Assembly: GCA_964058805.1 (NCBI GenBank) | Contig: CAXKVV010000427.1 | Span: 1 to 27,189 of the forward strand | Length of the DNA: 27,189 nt | Reading direction: 5' to 3' | Source of the DNA: Schoenoplectus triqueter | Lineage: Eukaryota; Streptophyta; Magnoliopsida; Poales; Cyperaceae | Position numbers and translations under genes: made by a program | The notes under the pieces: generated by a model | The model's input: the letters and a program-made list of their open reading frames with translations, nothing else | The model's database searches: none | What the model was told of the DNA's origin: nothing | In this document: positions 1 through 10,166 of the stretch, one piece after another | Layout: every line of letters begins with the position of its first letter | How positions within the stretch are numbered: the stretch's first letter is position 1

Positions 1-2114
1 GTTTTAAATTTGTCCTTTCTTAAAATTTAAGGTTGCGAGTCTTATATCAAGATGTTGATGTGTGACAAGCTAGAACCCAAATCGGATAAATGTTTCTTTG
101 TAGGTTATCCGAAGGAGACAAGGGGCTACTATTTCTATTATCCATCCGAGAATAAAATTATTGTTGCTCGTCATGCGGTATTCTTGGAGAAAGAATTTCT
201 CTCAAGAGAAAGTAGTAGGAGTGAGACATCTCTTGAAGAGGTTCAAGAGACACCACTCAATGACATAATTCGAGGTGATTGTGTAACCTCGGCGTTGGAT
301 ATGGAGGCTAGTGGGAGTACTGCTGAACATATTCCACAAGTGGTTGTGGAAGAAGTTCAAACATCACCACAAGAGCCTATGACACAAGTTCAAAATGAAC
401 TAAACCCACAAGGAGTTGTGGAAGAAGTACCTCAAGAAACATCAGTGCCCATTCTACGCAGGTCAACTAGGATAGTTCGTGCACCTGAGAGGTACATGAG
501 ACTTCATGAGGTGACGGTGCTAGACACCGAAGATCCTATGACCTATAAGGAAGCGATGAGTAGGCTCGACTCTGATGAGTGGCTTAAAGCCATGAAATCA
601 GAGATGCAATCCATGTATGACGATCAAGTTTGGAGCTTGGTTGAACCACCTCAAGGGGTGAGACCCATTGAGAACAAGTGAATCTTCAAGTGGAAGATAG
701 ACATGGATGATAATATGACTGTGTACAAAGCACGGTTGGTAGCTAATGGCTTTCGTCAAATTCAAGGAGTTGATTATGATGAGACCTTTTCGTCCGTTGC
801 TATGTTCAAGTCAATTCGGATCCTTCTAGCTATTATCGCATTTTATAACTATAAAATATGATAAATGGATGTCAAAATCATATTTTTAAATGAGGATTTA
901 GAAGAGGAAGTGTATATGATACAACATGAGGTTTTTGTTGATCCTAAGAATGTTGGAAAAATATGCAAGCTTCAACGGTCCATTTATGGACTTATAAGCA
1001 AGTATCAAGGAATTGGAATATTCGCTTTGATAAAGAGAACAAAAGTTTGATTTTGTCAAATGCGAAAAGAAATCTTGTGTATATATGAAATTGAGTGGGA
1101 GCACAGTTATGTTTCTAGTCTTGTATGTGGATGACATACTTATGATTGGGAACGACATCTCCCTAATGGGATCTGTCAAGTCTTCATTGATGAAGGTGCT
1201 CGCAATGAAAGACTTGGGCGAGACCACCTATATATTAGGTATACGGATCTATAGAGATAGTTCTAAGAGGTTTATTGGATTAAGCCAGAATGCATACATT
1301 GATAAAGTGCTAAAAAGATTTAGCATGGAAGATTCCAAGAGGGGATTCTTACCTATATCACATGGTGTACATCTTAGCAAGACCCAGTGTCATTTGATTA
1401 CTGGTGAGCAAGAAGATATGAGCAAGATATCATATGGTTTCGCTATTGGTTCTATCATGTACGCTATGATATGTACTCGCCCTGATGCCTCTCATGCTTT
1501 TAGCATAACAAGTAGATATTAGGCAAATCCCGATAAGACTCATTGGGAAGCTGTCAAAAATATCTTAAAGTACTTGATAAAGACTAAGGAGAGCTTCCTA
1601 GTATATGGAGGGGAGACTAACCTCATTGTAAGGGGTTACACAGACGCTAGTTTCCATTCAAACCCCGATGACTTAAAATCACAATCAGGATATGTGTTTA
1701 TCCTCAATGGTAGTGCTGTGAGCTGAAAAAATTTTAAGCAAGAGACCACAACGGATTTAACCACTGAGGTTGAATATGTTGCTACATCAGAGGCAACAAA
1801 AGAGGGATGTTGGATACGAAAGTTCATCATTGAGTTGGGTGTGGTAGCTAGCGTTGATGGACCGATTGAGCTTTATTGTGATAACAATGGAGAAATCGCA
1901 TAGGCAAAGGAGCCAAGGTCACACCGAAAGTCAAAACATGTTCTACGACGTTATCATCTCATCCGTGAGATTATCGAGCGAGGGAGATGTTAAGGTTTGT
2001 AGGGTAGACACAGAAGCGAACACAATTGATCCACTGACAAAGCCCTTATCTCAAGCCAAGCATATGATGCATACTGCCTTCATGGGTATTAGGCGTATGA
2101 CTGATTGGCATTGA
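1..2114 (+). pseudogene. Ty1/copia polyprotein remnant (integrase C-terminus, RT, RNase H)
   Basis: This is the 3' half of a copia retrotransposon polyprotein of the TNT1-94-like type; the 5' half lies outside the window. In order I see the integrase tail (DKLEPKSDKCFFVGYPKE), the start of reverse transcriptase (WLKAMKSEMQSM, then VYKARLVANGFRQIQGVDYD in the same frame), the catalytic YVDD motif near 1124-1135, and the RNase H region (GYTDASF, then YCDNNGEIA and DPLTKPL near the end). The frame is broken by stops at 28, 679, 859, 862, 1520, 1724 and 1901, by frameshifts around 1000-1084, and by an apparent one-base insertion near 1981-1986 in a GGGAG run. Reading ends at the TGA at 2112. The family is certain from the motif order; the exact lineage is not. 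It cannot encode an active polyprotein. Confidence 0.93.
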
Positions 2115-2202
2115 CTAGAGGCTGTACATTTACTTTTCATTGGATGATTTATATTTTGTATTGACTGCTTGTTTAGAGTCAATGGATGATTGGCTCTAGT
2201 TC

Positions 2203-2213
2203 AAGTGAGAGAT
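2203..2213 (+). other. Polypurine tract of the copia element
   Basis: The purine-rich AAGTGAGAGAT lies directly before the LTR start TGTTAG. This is the expected position of the plus-strand priming site, about 90 bp after the polyprotein stop. It is a slightly decayed version of the AGTGGGAGA-type tract common in plant copia elements. Confidence 0.7.
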
Positions 2214-3891
2214 TGTTAGTGACATGTGTCATAGACCCAATCATTAGATGACTTATTTAGTTTATTAGTGGATGATTATATCATTTTGTCTCTTGAGTTA
2301 ACATATTTTTGTGGAACATTCGTGTTGATGATTTGAATTGTAGAACTCCACTAATGAAATAAATATGACTACTCTAAACGTCTCCGATCTTGATAATTAG
2401 TAAGGAACACTAATTGACCATTATAAGATCAGTGTGTGAGGTAGATGCTGACCAAGTTCTATAGGTCACTCGAGAAGGAGTTATCGATCTAATCACACAA
2501 GTGTATGCAAGGAGTTGTATAGCACTAGACAGACCCAAAATAAAATATAATATAGATTGTGTTACGTGTCATTGATATTTCATTGTGTTTTGAATTCTAA
2601 GGTTGAGATATTTATTATTCCTACATAAGATACGTACATTGTTGGTACTGTCCAACGCTTACTTTAATCAGGAGTTATACAGACAGTTATTGTAGTATAT
2701 ATGACTTGTGCGGAGGAATAATACACATAAAGATACCATTGCTCTATATATATGATATAGATGATGATATCTCTGGGTCTCTTGATGAAAAAAAATTATG
2801 AGCATGTAATATGATTAACGGTTAATCATATCATATTTAATATTCAAGAAATCAAGAAAGAATAATTGATAAAGCATGACACATTCCTACTTTACAATTA
2901 TTAAGATATCATGTGGCAAATAATTGACACAAAACTTATTCTTATGTTTAAGGGATCACAAATTGGTTGGCATATTCGTCCACATCATTTGGGTAATCAA
3001 TGTACCTTGGATAGTTGTACTATTGATTAATAAAATTAAATGGTTTAATTTTATTGCCAACATGATGGGATCCCAAAGGGTTACACCATAAAAGATTGAA
3101 AGAGAATATATTAATATAGCATATCAGATATGCATATGACGTAGTATAAATTAATTATAAATATTAAAATTAATTTTAATAAGTCATATGATATTAATAT
3201 ATGAGCAATTTTATACTATTAGATAGTATAAAATAATTCTAGTATAATTTATAATATGTGTGACATGATTATGAATTAAATCAACACGTAAGAAGATAAA
3301 TGAAACTCATATGTTTATATGTGATATAAATTGGATATTAGGTTTTATGGAATGAGAGAAAAATAAGTAAGCATCATTTAAATAGCATTGGAGCCCAAAA
3401 TTAGATCATTTGATGGCCCATGTCTATCTAGAGATGGATGATATTGGATGTCATAAGTTCTAAGCTATTTAAAGGGGTGTTTTATTGCTTCATGTGTGAC
3501 TTTATTTCTCTTCCTTCATTATGGACGAAAATTGAAAGTATTTTTGTCTCTTCCTCTCCTCTCATGTGTTGAGAACAAATTCTTCTCAAAAGTTTCAGAT
3601 TTTACAAGAGGGTTAAGCTAGGATTAAAGCTTTGCTAATAATAAACCTTTTCGCCGAGATTGATTAGCATCTCCTTAATCTTTGATGGATACCTTAGAGG
3701 CTTCATAAGTGGGAATCTTGCCACCATCACCCTTTTAAGTTGATTTAGAGATCAATTCAAAGGTTAATCCTCTTTCTTGTTAATTAGACGCTTAAGCAAA
3801 CTCATGGAAATACTCTTGACACTAGATCTAATGATTGGACTTTAGAAAAATTTTAAAATTATTTTTCTTAAGCAACAATCATTTCCCAACA
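2214..3891 (+). mobile_element. 3' LTR of the copia element, 1678 bp
   Basis: The LTR starts TGTTAGTGAC just after the polypurine tract and ends CCCAACA, so the termini form the inverted pair TGTT/AACA. The base after it (3892) begins an open gypsy RT frame, which fixes the right boundary independently. No coding potential was seen inside; the sequence is AT-rich. The matching 5' LTR and target-site copy lie outside the window. GTTCC at 3892-3896 is the predicted right-hand 5-bp target duplication. Confidence 0.85.
3466..3475 (+). promoter_or_regulatory. Candidate TATA box in the copia LTR
   Basis: TATTTAAAGG lies about 425 bp before the end of the LTR, followed by a pyrimidine-rich stretch with many CTT runs typical of a plant LTR R region. 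The transcription start was not determined; the call rests on position and motif only. Confidence 0.4.
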
Positions 3892-5091
3892 GTTCCTGTG
3901 TTGCTTGTGCCGAAGAAGGATGGGACATTCCGAATGTGTATAGATAGCTGAGCCATTAACCAAATAACTATCAAATATCAATTTTCAATACCGAGGCTCG
4001 AAGACATGTTAGACCAGTTAAGTGGTGCAATCGTCTTCTCGAAACTTGATTTGAAGAGTGATGAATGGAAAACTGCTTTGAAAATGAAAGATGGACTTTT
4101 CGAATGGGTTGTTATGCCCTCCGGCTTATCAAATGCACCAAGCACTTTCATGCGAGTTATGAACTAGGTCTTGCGCCTTTTTCTCAACAAGTTTGTAGTG
4201 GTCTATTTTGATGATATTCTCATTTACGGCCGAAACAAAACCGACCATGTACTCCATTTTTGAGAAGTATTTGAAACCCTCCAAGCAAACTAGCTATTTG
4301 TTAATCCGAAGAAGTGCTCGTGGATGGTCCCAAACATGATGTTCTTAGGTTTTATCATCTCGGGTCAGGGCATCAGTCCCAACGAGAACAAAGTGAGTGC
4401 AATTTAAAGCTGGTCATGCCCAACCACCATTAGCGAAGTTCGCTAATTCTTAGGCCTCGCTAGTTTTTAGAGAAAATTTATCAAGGGCTACAGTTCAATT
4501 ACTGCCCCGATCACTGATTTACTTAAGGGCAAGAACTTTGCTTGAACCAAGGAAGCTCAGAAGGCATTCGAGCAACTCAAAACCCTACTCACAAATGTCC
4601 CAGTGCTTACCCTACCCAATTTCGATAAGGTATTCGAGGTTGAATGTGATGCCTCGTTCATTGGGATTGGAGCTGTACTATCCCAAGATAAGAAATCGAT
4701 AGCGTATTTCAGCGAGAAACTAGGTGGTCCATGTACAAACTATTCGATTTATGATGTCGAACTCTATGCCATTGTTCAAGCTCTCAAACATTGGCGTTAT
4801 TATCTCATCCCGAAAGAGTTTCTTCTATTTACCAACCAGCAAGCTTTAAAATTTCTGTAGAACCAGAACAATCTGAGTACCCGGCATGCGAAATGGTTCA
4901 TAGCACTGCAAGAATACACATTTTCCATTACTCACAAATCTGTAGCAAGCAACAAGGACGTAGATGCTTTAAGTCGCCGAACCAACTTAATGTCGGCAGT
5001 GAAGAGTGTGGTTCTCGAATTAGAAGAACTACCTCGAGAACTTCGAGAAGATGTTGAATTTGGACCCATAATCGAAGATTTGGACCCATAA
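3892..5091 (+). pseudogene. Ty3/gypsy (chromovirus, Reina/CRM-like) RT-RNase H remnant
   Basis: A single reading frame holds together across 1.2 kb, with no frameshift but eight stops (4165, 4261, 4291, 4405, 4444, 4468, 4543, 4858). It begins inside the RT (VPVLLVPKKDGTFRMCID), contains the catalytic VVYFDDILIY, the FLGFIISGQGI segment and the connection to RNase H ([36 protein letters not shown]), and ends after a DALSRR motif. This motif order is typical of plant chromoviruses. The 5' end is cut by the copia LTR. Protease, integrase and chromodomain are absent: shortly after RNase H the sequence passes into probable LTR DNA, so an internal deletion is inferred. A roughly 20-bp tandem duplication (ATTTGGACCCATAATCG twice) sits at 5058-5094, near the break. 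Confidence 0.92.
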
Positions 5092-5485
5092 TCGCAGACC
5101 AGTTAGATATCGGATCTGAGTCCAATTCAAACTCTGGCCCAGAGTCGATGATGGGCCTCACCAACTCGTGACCGACTTTAATTCTTTATTATTTTTGTTA
5201 CTGTATATCTTTTTCACTTTTCTTAGCCTATATAAAGGACCATTGGTCATTGTAATGGGGGATGATGAATTTTATGAATCATACTGAATTCAGTTCGAAT
5301 TATCTCTTAGCTATTTAGCAGTTCCGTTCCGTTTTCTTTGTTTGTTTTTCGCTAAACCAGTTATTACAGCACGTCCTCGCGGAGTTGTGATTTGAGAAGC
5401 GAGATTGCGTCACTTGCTAATTCACAACTTATAAGAGCTTCTCTTGTATAATACACCCACCTGAGTAATTTCTAGAAATTTAACA
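5092..5485 (+). mobile_element. Probable gypsy LTR remnant with TATA box
   Basis: After the RT-RNase H frame the sequence turns non-coding. It carries TATATAAAG at 5229-5237 followed by GTCATTGTAATGG, the arrangement seen around the promoter of chromovirus LTRs. A plausible LTR end is TTTAACA at 5479-5485. The LTR start and a partner LTR were not located, so boundaries are approximate. Confidence 0.5.
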
Positions 5486-6027
5486 GCATTCTATCATTGT
5501 AGCTAGTTATATGATTATGTCACTGTCTTCTATAGGTCAAAGATGCATCTTTACACTTCTATTTTGAAATCTAGTAATAATTTGTTGCTGGCAACATTTA
5601 TAACATCAACAAGTGCATTTTATTTCATATCAAAAGCTCATGCGTGTTTGTATAATAAATTAGCATGGGTATATTAGTCATTCTGCTCTAGTTTATTTCA
5701 AATTAAAGATTTGAATTAAACAAATCAGAGAAAAGGGGATAAAAGAAAGAATATTTAATTTGAATAGGGAAATAAACTATTTTGATGTTTTGATGGGGAA
5801 ATTGACAATTTTAAAAGTTTTGATGGGTATATCAGAAATTAACCCTTAATTAAAGGGTTAACTAATTGTGGAAATTTACTGCCAACGGTTAACTTAAAAA
5901 TTTTAACAACAGTTTCTTAAATAAATTAAAAAAAATGTTAGATATATTTTTGAATTTATAAAATAATTGTATTTCAAATGTCGCCAAATAGCAAATATAT
6001 AATTTCTCAGAATTTGATGAAACACAC

Positions 6028-6139
6028 CTTCAACAGGGTCTGTTGCTGCTTGAGCAGTTGCTTTTCCCGCATTACACAAGATTGCGAGGCTTAGGAGAAG
6101 TATCATCTCCAAGCGCTTCATCGGCGGAGAACGTGGCAT
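6028..6139 (-). pseudogene. LRR receptor-kinase-like first exon (signal peptide), left copy
   Basis: The ATG at 6139 opens a short exon encoding a classical secretion signal: a basic start (MPRSPPMKRLE), a leucine-rich core (MILLLSLAILCNAG) and a small-residue cleavage region (KATAQA). It continues ATDPVE and then meets a GAAG|GTGTGT splice donor at 6028/6027, giving a phase-1 junction. A signal peptide followed by an ATDP-E segment and an early phase-1 intron is the pattern I know from LRR-VIII (malectin-domain) receptor kinases such as Arabidopsis At1g56140; this family call is inference from a short stretch. No LRR or kinase exon follows within the window. The exon is identical at protein level to the right copy (22476-22587). 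TTTTATA at 6258-6264 reads as TATAAAA on this strand, about 120 bp upstream of the ATG. Confidence 0.55.
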
Positions 6140-6257
6140 CGCTCTCTTTGCCTTTCTTCAAAAGTCCTCTCGATCTCTCTTCCTTCCCTTTTATTTTTCT
6201 GTTTGGATGCTTTGTCACAAGCAGGTAAGGTTTGAGAATGGAAAGCCAGAAATGAAG

Positions 6258-6264
6258 TTTTATA
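6258..6264 (-). promoter_or_regulatory. TATA box of the left kinase-like exon
   Basis: On the minus strand this reads TATAAAA, about 120 bp before the ATG at 6139, with a purine-rich leader (repeated GAGAG/GAAAG) between. The same arrangement occurs in the right arm. Confidence 0.55.
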
Positions 6265-7008
6265 TATTATATATTGTGCAACTTTGCTTCATGTCAGTCA
6301 ATGAAATCAGTCATCCAAGAATACTATAAAAATGTTTGCTGGTCTGGGGATAAACGATCATTAAACTAAAAGATCATTCCCCCCTTTATTATTTATGTTA
6401 AATAAATTATTATTCATGCATATTTATAATTTTATTATGTACTTTTTTGTACCTACTTTCTTTATTCAACTTAAATATCATTAATATAAATAATAGTACA
6501 TTTAATTTGAATAATAAAAATATCATACAAAATATGTTACAAAGTCATTGTTATAAATAATATCTCATTTCAATATAAATGATAAAATTAATGTCAATTA
6601 TGATATGAACCACGGTATCTATATATATCAGCTGCCATTATTTAGCAAAACGACAGTTCTATAAATTTTATAGAAATACGTAGAAGAAAAAAAAACAACA
6701 GATAAGATTTGAGTGCAAAAAGAATGATATAAAATCCCATAAATAAATATTAATCAAGGCATATTGAAGAATTTGGCTTACTATGCCTCCCATGAATCGT
6801 GCTAATAGGAGACTGAAAAATGAGTCTTAATGGATCCTTAATAAACAGATTGTTGAAGAAAATCAGGCACAAAATGGACCAATTTCATTCTGAGGGTGGT
6901 ATTACATGCGTGCAACTTCATGATTTTTTTTTCAATTTATTCTATTTTTAATTAATTTTATAAATTAATTCACTAGCTGTACTCCCTTCACAGAAAATCA
7001 AATTGGTG

Positions 7009-7432
7009 AAAGATGCATCTTTACGCTGGCAACATTTATAACATCAACAGGTGCATTTTATTTCATATCAATAGCTCATGCGTGTTTGTATAATAAATTA
7101 GCATGGGTATATTAGTCATTCTACTCTAGTTTATTTCAAATTAAAGATTTAAAATAAACAAATCAGAGAAAAGGGAATAAAAGAAAGAATATATTTTTTT
7201 TGAGGTAGGAAAGAATATTTAATTTGAATGGGAAACAGGCTATTATGATATTTTGGTTGGAAAGCTGGCTATTTTGAAAGTTTTGATGGTACATCAGAAA
7301 TTGACCCTATTATATATTGTGCAACTGTGCTTCAAATCAGTCAATGGAATCAATCATCCAAGAACAATTAATTTAAAAATGTTTGCTGGTCTGGGATATA
7401 AAGGATCAATAATTTTAAACTAAAAGATGAGC
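7009..7432. repeat. Direct repeat, copy 2 (exon region missing)
   Basis: This is a second copy of the 5539-6375 segment in the same orientation, again starting AAAGATGCATCTTT. It lacks about 33 bp near its start, and it lacks the whole exon/TATA segment: the join is at CATCAGAAATTGACCC|TATTATATATTG. The right arm carries the corresponding inverted copy near 21180-21605, so this structure predates the inverted duplication. Confidence 0.75.
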
Positions 7433-7486
7433 TGTGCACTTGCAAGTTGCAACTAGCCGACGGAGCTATACACTTGCAAGTTGCAG
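7432..7486. repeat. Short tandem repeat, about 31-bp unit, two copies
   Basis: The string CACTTGCAAGTTGCA occurs twice, each preceded by a GAGCT-like stretch, with a start-to-start spacing of about 31 bp. The right arm carries the inverted counterpart near 21125-21185. No function is evident. Confidence 0.6.
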
Positions 7487-7731
7487 CAATATCTATATAA
7501 TTAAAGAGACTCTACCGACAGGTATGATGCATGAATTAGATAAGATGCTCCATTTCTTAATTATGCCTCATTTCAAAGTTTAGTTCAATGTCCTTATAAA
7601 ATTAACTAAATTAGTTTTTTTGTTATTATAATTATATAAATATATAATTATAATATTATTAAAAATATTATAATTTATTTAATGACTAAAATACCCTCAT
7701 TCTCCTCTCTCTCCTCTCTTTTTCACGTGCA

Positions 7732-8006
7732 TCTCCCTCCTCTCCCGCTGCTTCCGACGCCTCTAGGAGGCTTCCTCCATCTGACACACCTCCCCCCTTT
7801 CTCCACAAATCCCACGCAAAACGAAGAACCTCCCGCTTGATCATCCCTAGAGCTTCCTCTTCTTCATCCTCCTACTCCTCACCTCCATCCAGCAACTCCA
7901 TTGTCTGAGTTCCCACAGTTGTCTGAGTGGGAGCGTGTCTACCTCCCAATTGATGCTGGTGTTGTTTTGCTCGACATTGAATTTGTCCCTGACGTCCCAT
8001 CTCATG
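7732..8006 (+). pseudogene. HCF136: HCF136 exon 1 fragment, left copy
   Basis: HCF136 is a thylakoid-lumen protein needed for photosystem II assembly. The 3' part encodes EFPQLSEWERVYLPIDAG, then VVLLDIEFVPDVPSH, which matches the conserved start of mature HCF136. Upstream, in another frame, is a chloroplast-transit-like stretch rich in Ser, Pro and Arg (KRRTSRLIIPRASSSSSS). The two frames are joined by a short lesion at about 7905 (ATTGTCTGAG, apparently lacking two bases) that creates a TGA at 7906. The same lesion is in the right copy. No ATG remains ahead of the transit region. The exon ends with a donor CATG|GTTCG at 8006/8007 in phase 1, followed by about 130 bp of intron-like T-rich DNA, after which the remaining HCF136 exons are absent. 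It lies head-to-head with the kinase-like exon, 1.6 kb away. Compared with the right copy it has Ala instead of Pro after IleAsp. Confidence 0.85.
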
Positions 8007-8140
8007 GTTCGATTTTTCTTTGTGATGTTTAATTTTACTGGTTTTTAGAATAGGTCTCCAATGGGTTGTTCCGGTATTATAGTTTGTTTAGTTCGTTGAA
8101 TATTTTAAATTATCAGTGTAATATATTGCTTTTCAAAGCA

Positions 8141-8608
8141 CTAGCTATATACCCGCGCGTTGCAGCAGACTTTTTTATTTAAACATTAAAATATTATAAG
8201 ATAAAAAAATCATATTTATCTAATATTAAATTATAAATTCACCAAATTATAGAGAAAACATATAATAAAGACTATATTTAATCTTGGATGAGATTTTTGC
8301 ACAATATGAATTAATGATTTATGATTTTTATGGAAAGAAAAGTAAATTATTCTAACATATATTATCACCATTAATTTCTTACCAATATGCACAAAGTTGC
8401 TAAATAAAAAACAAAAAATATGGAAATAATAGTATATAAGGGAAAGAAATGGAGAGAAAGAGGGGATCAATGGACGCGATCACATACGTTCAATCAACCA
8501 ACAATAAATATTATCCGTCTAATTGAGGGATAAAATGGGTATAATAAAAATTTACAATGACAAAAAATGGACCCTCCAATCCTTAGATGCTTTATATAAT
8601 AGTATAGA
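8141..8608 (-). mobile_element. Non-autonomous Helitron, 468 bp
   Basis: Read on the minus strand it begins TCTATACTATTATATAAAG and ends CAACGCGCGGGTATATAGCTAG, with flanking A on the 5' side and T on the 3' side. This is the hallmark of a plant Helitron: 5' TC, a GC-rich segment shortly before the 3' end, terminal CTAG, insertion between A and T, no target duplication. The right arm carries the unoccupied site (CAGCCTAATCCTTTG at 20464-20478), differing by one base at the junction. The interior is AT-rich with no helicase or Rep sequence, so it must have been moved by another element. Minus-strand ORFs inside look random. Confidence 0.92.
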
Positions 8609-9090
8609 TTAGGCTGTTAACATATATGGATAATTTAAAAGCCTTGACACTTTTGTTAACTTACAAGTAGTATTGATTAATCTTGTCTTAGTTAAAAATA
8701 AATATGAACGTTTATTAGCGTCACCATTATATACTCAACTGATTGATTTCTTTAGGCAGAACCTTAAAAACCATGTCTTCCGTGATGGAATCCCATGTTG
8801 GGTAAGGTCCCATTCAACGGGTATGTGTTAAGGTTGGCTCTTAACATTTAATCAACTGCGTATTTTGTATGAGAGACAGACGTACGTACAATAATGAAAT
8901 AAATTGGTGCCCTCTAATTAGCTTTTATTATTCAAATAATGAAAAAAGTGTGCACCTTGATCGATTGTGACAAATACAGACTGACATGATTTTCATGATT
9001 TAGCATTAATATACTATGTTTGGACTGTTAGAGCTGTCATTTTACTAATCAAACACTCATTTAGTACAAAATGGTGGATATAGTCCTTGG

Positions 9091-10166
9091 CACTACCACA
9101 AAAAATATTTTAGAACCGGTTATATAAAGGATTTAGCACCGGTTATACAACCGGTTCTAAAACTATGCGGTGCTAAATGTTTTAAAAACCGGCGCTAAGA
9201 GGAGATACTAAATGGGGTATTTAAAACCGATTATTTCAAATAACCGATTCTAAACTCTAACATTTAGAACCGGTTATTTCAAATAACCGGTTCTAAACTC
9301 TAACCTTTAGAACCGGTTATTTAAAATAATCGGTTCTAAACTCGGCAAAAAGAAGTTGAATTGTACACATTGAATATTGCAACGTGCCTCAGGAAAAAAA
9401 GTCAAATAATTTGAGTTCGCCAATTTCTCTCAAATATCTCCACTAAACTGCCTAGATAATACATTATTATCTTGGAAACTTTATTTCTTAATATTTTGTG
9501 ATGGTACTATTTACTAAAAAATAATTTTTTTTTTAATATTCTCTAGTTCCGATTTCATTAAATTTTGATTAAATAATTTAATTTTATCATTAACTAATAA
9601 AGTATATTTCATTAACAAAATAATTATATATAATTTACATATTAAAGAAAATCTGACAAATTTTCTATCTTTATAATTTCTAAAGAAAAAATAAAAAAAC
9701 TAAACTAAAAACTTCAAATAAACATTAAATCCATTTTTTAGCTTCAAGACGAGCTTCAAATCCGTCTTTCTCTTTCCCTTTTTTTTTTCTTTCTTCAAAA
9801 CTGAAATTCTATTGGTTGATGCAAATAATTTCTTTAGAGCCGATTTTTATTAAAAAGCAGTTCTAATTCATATTAATTAGAATAGGTTTTTATTAAAAAG
9901 CGGTTCTAATTCTTAAAATTGAATTAGAACCGGTTTTTATAAAATCGGTTCTAAAACAAAAATTTTAGAACTGATTTTGTTAAACCGGTTTTAATTAAAT
10001 CAAATAGAACAGGTTTTATTAAAAAAACTTTTAACCGGTTGTTATACAAAACCGGTTCTAATAATTTTAATAAAATTTACAAATATGTCATTGTCACCTT
10101 TTAACACCGGTTTTTTAAAAAACCGGTTCTAAATAGGCGGTTCTAAATCAATTTTTTCTGGTAGTG
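9091..10166. mobile_element. Non-autonomous CACTA element, 1076 bp
   Basis: The ends are CACTACCACAAAAAAT and, inverted, CACTACCAGAAAAAAT. A TGG triplet flanks it on both sides (9088-9090 and 10167-10169), the 3-bp duplication expected for the CACTA superfamily. The right arm has the uninterrupted site with a single TGG (reverse complement of about 19989-19994). Subterminal regions are packed with ACCGGTT/AACCGGTT motifs in both orientations, typical of transposase-binding repeats. No transposase coding is visible. Confidence 0.93.
9220..9340. repeat. 43-bp tandem array of palindromic subterminal repeats
   Basis: Three units start at 9220, 9263 and 9306, an exact 43-bp period. Each contains a 35-bp near-perfect palindrome of the form TTTAGAACCGGTTATTT followed by its complement. 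The array lies in the left subterminal region of the 1076-bp CACTA element and probably represents amplified transposase-binding sites. Confidence 0.8.

Larger units (their letters stand above)
5539..6375. repeat. Direct repeat, copy 1 (contains the kinase-like exon)
   Basis: The segment starts with the 14-bp palindrome AAAGATGCATCTTT and is repeated in the same orientation at 7009-7432. 5539-5845 matches about 7023-7308, and 6263-6375 matches about 7309-7430. The middle (5846-6262), which holds the signal-peptide exon and TATA box, is missing from the second copy. The first 307 bp of copy 1 lie outside the large inverted repeat. Confidence 0.8.

Noticed and set aside
6043..6228. A 61-codon ORF, repeated identically at 22387-22572 on the other strand
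   Set aside because: It is the antisense of the signal-peptide exon. Its identity in both arms comes from the inverted duplication and not from selection.
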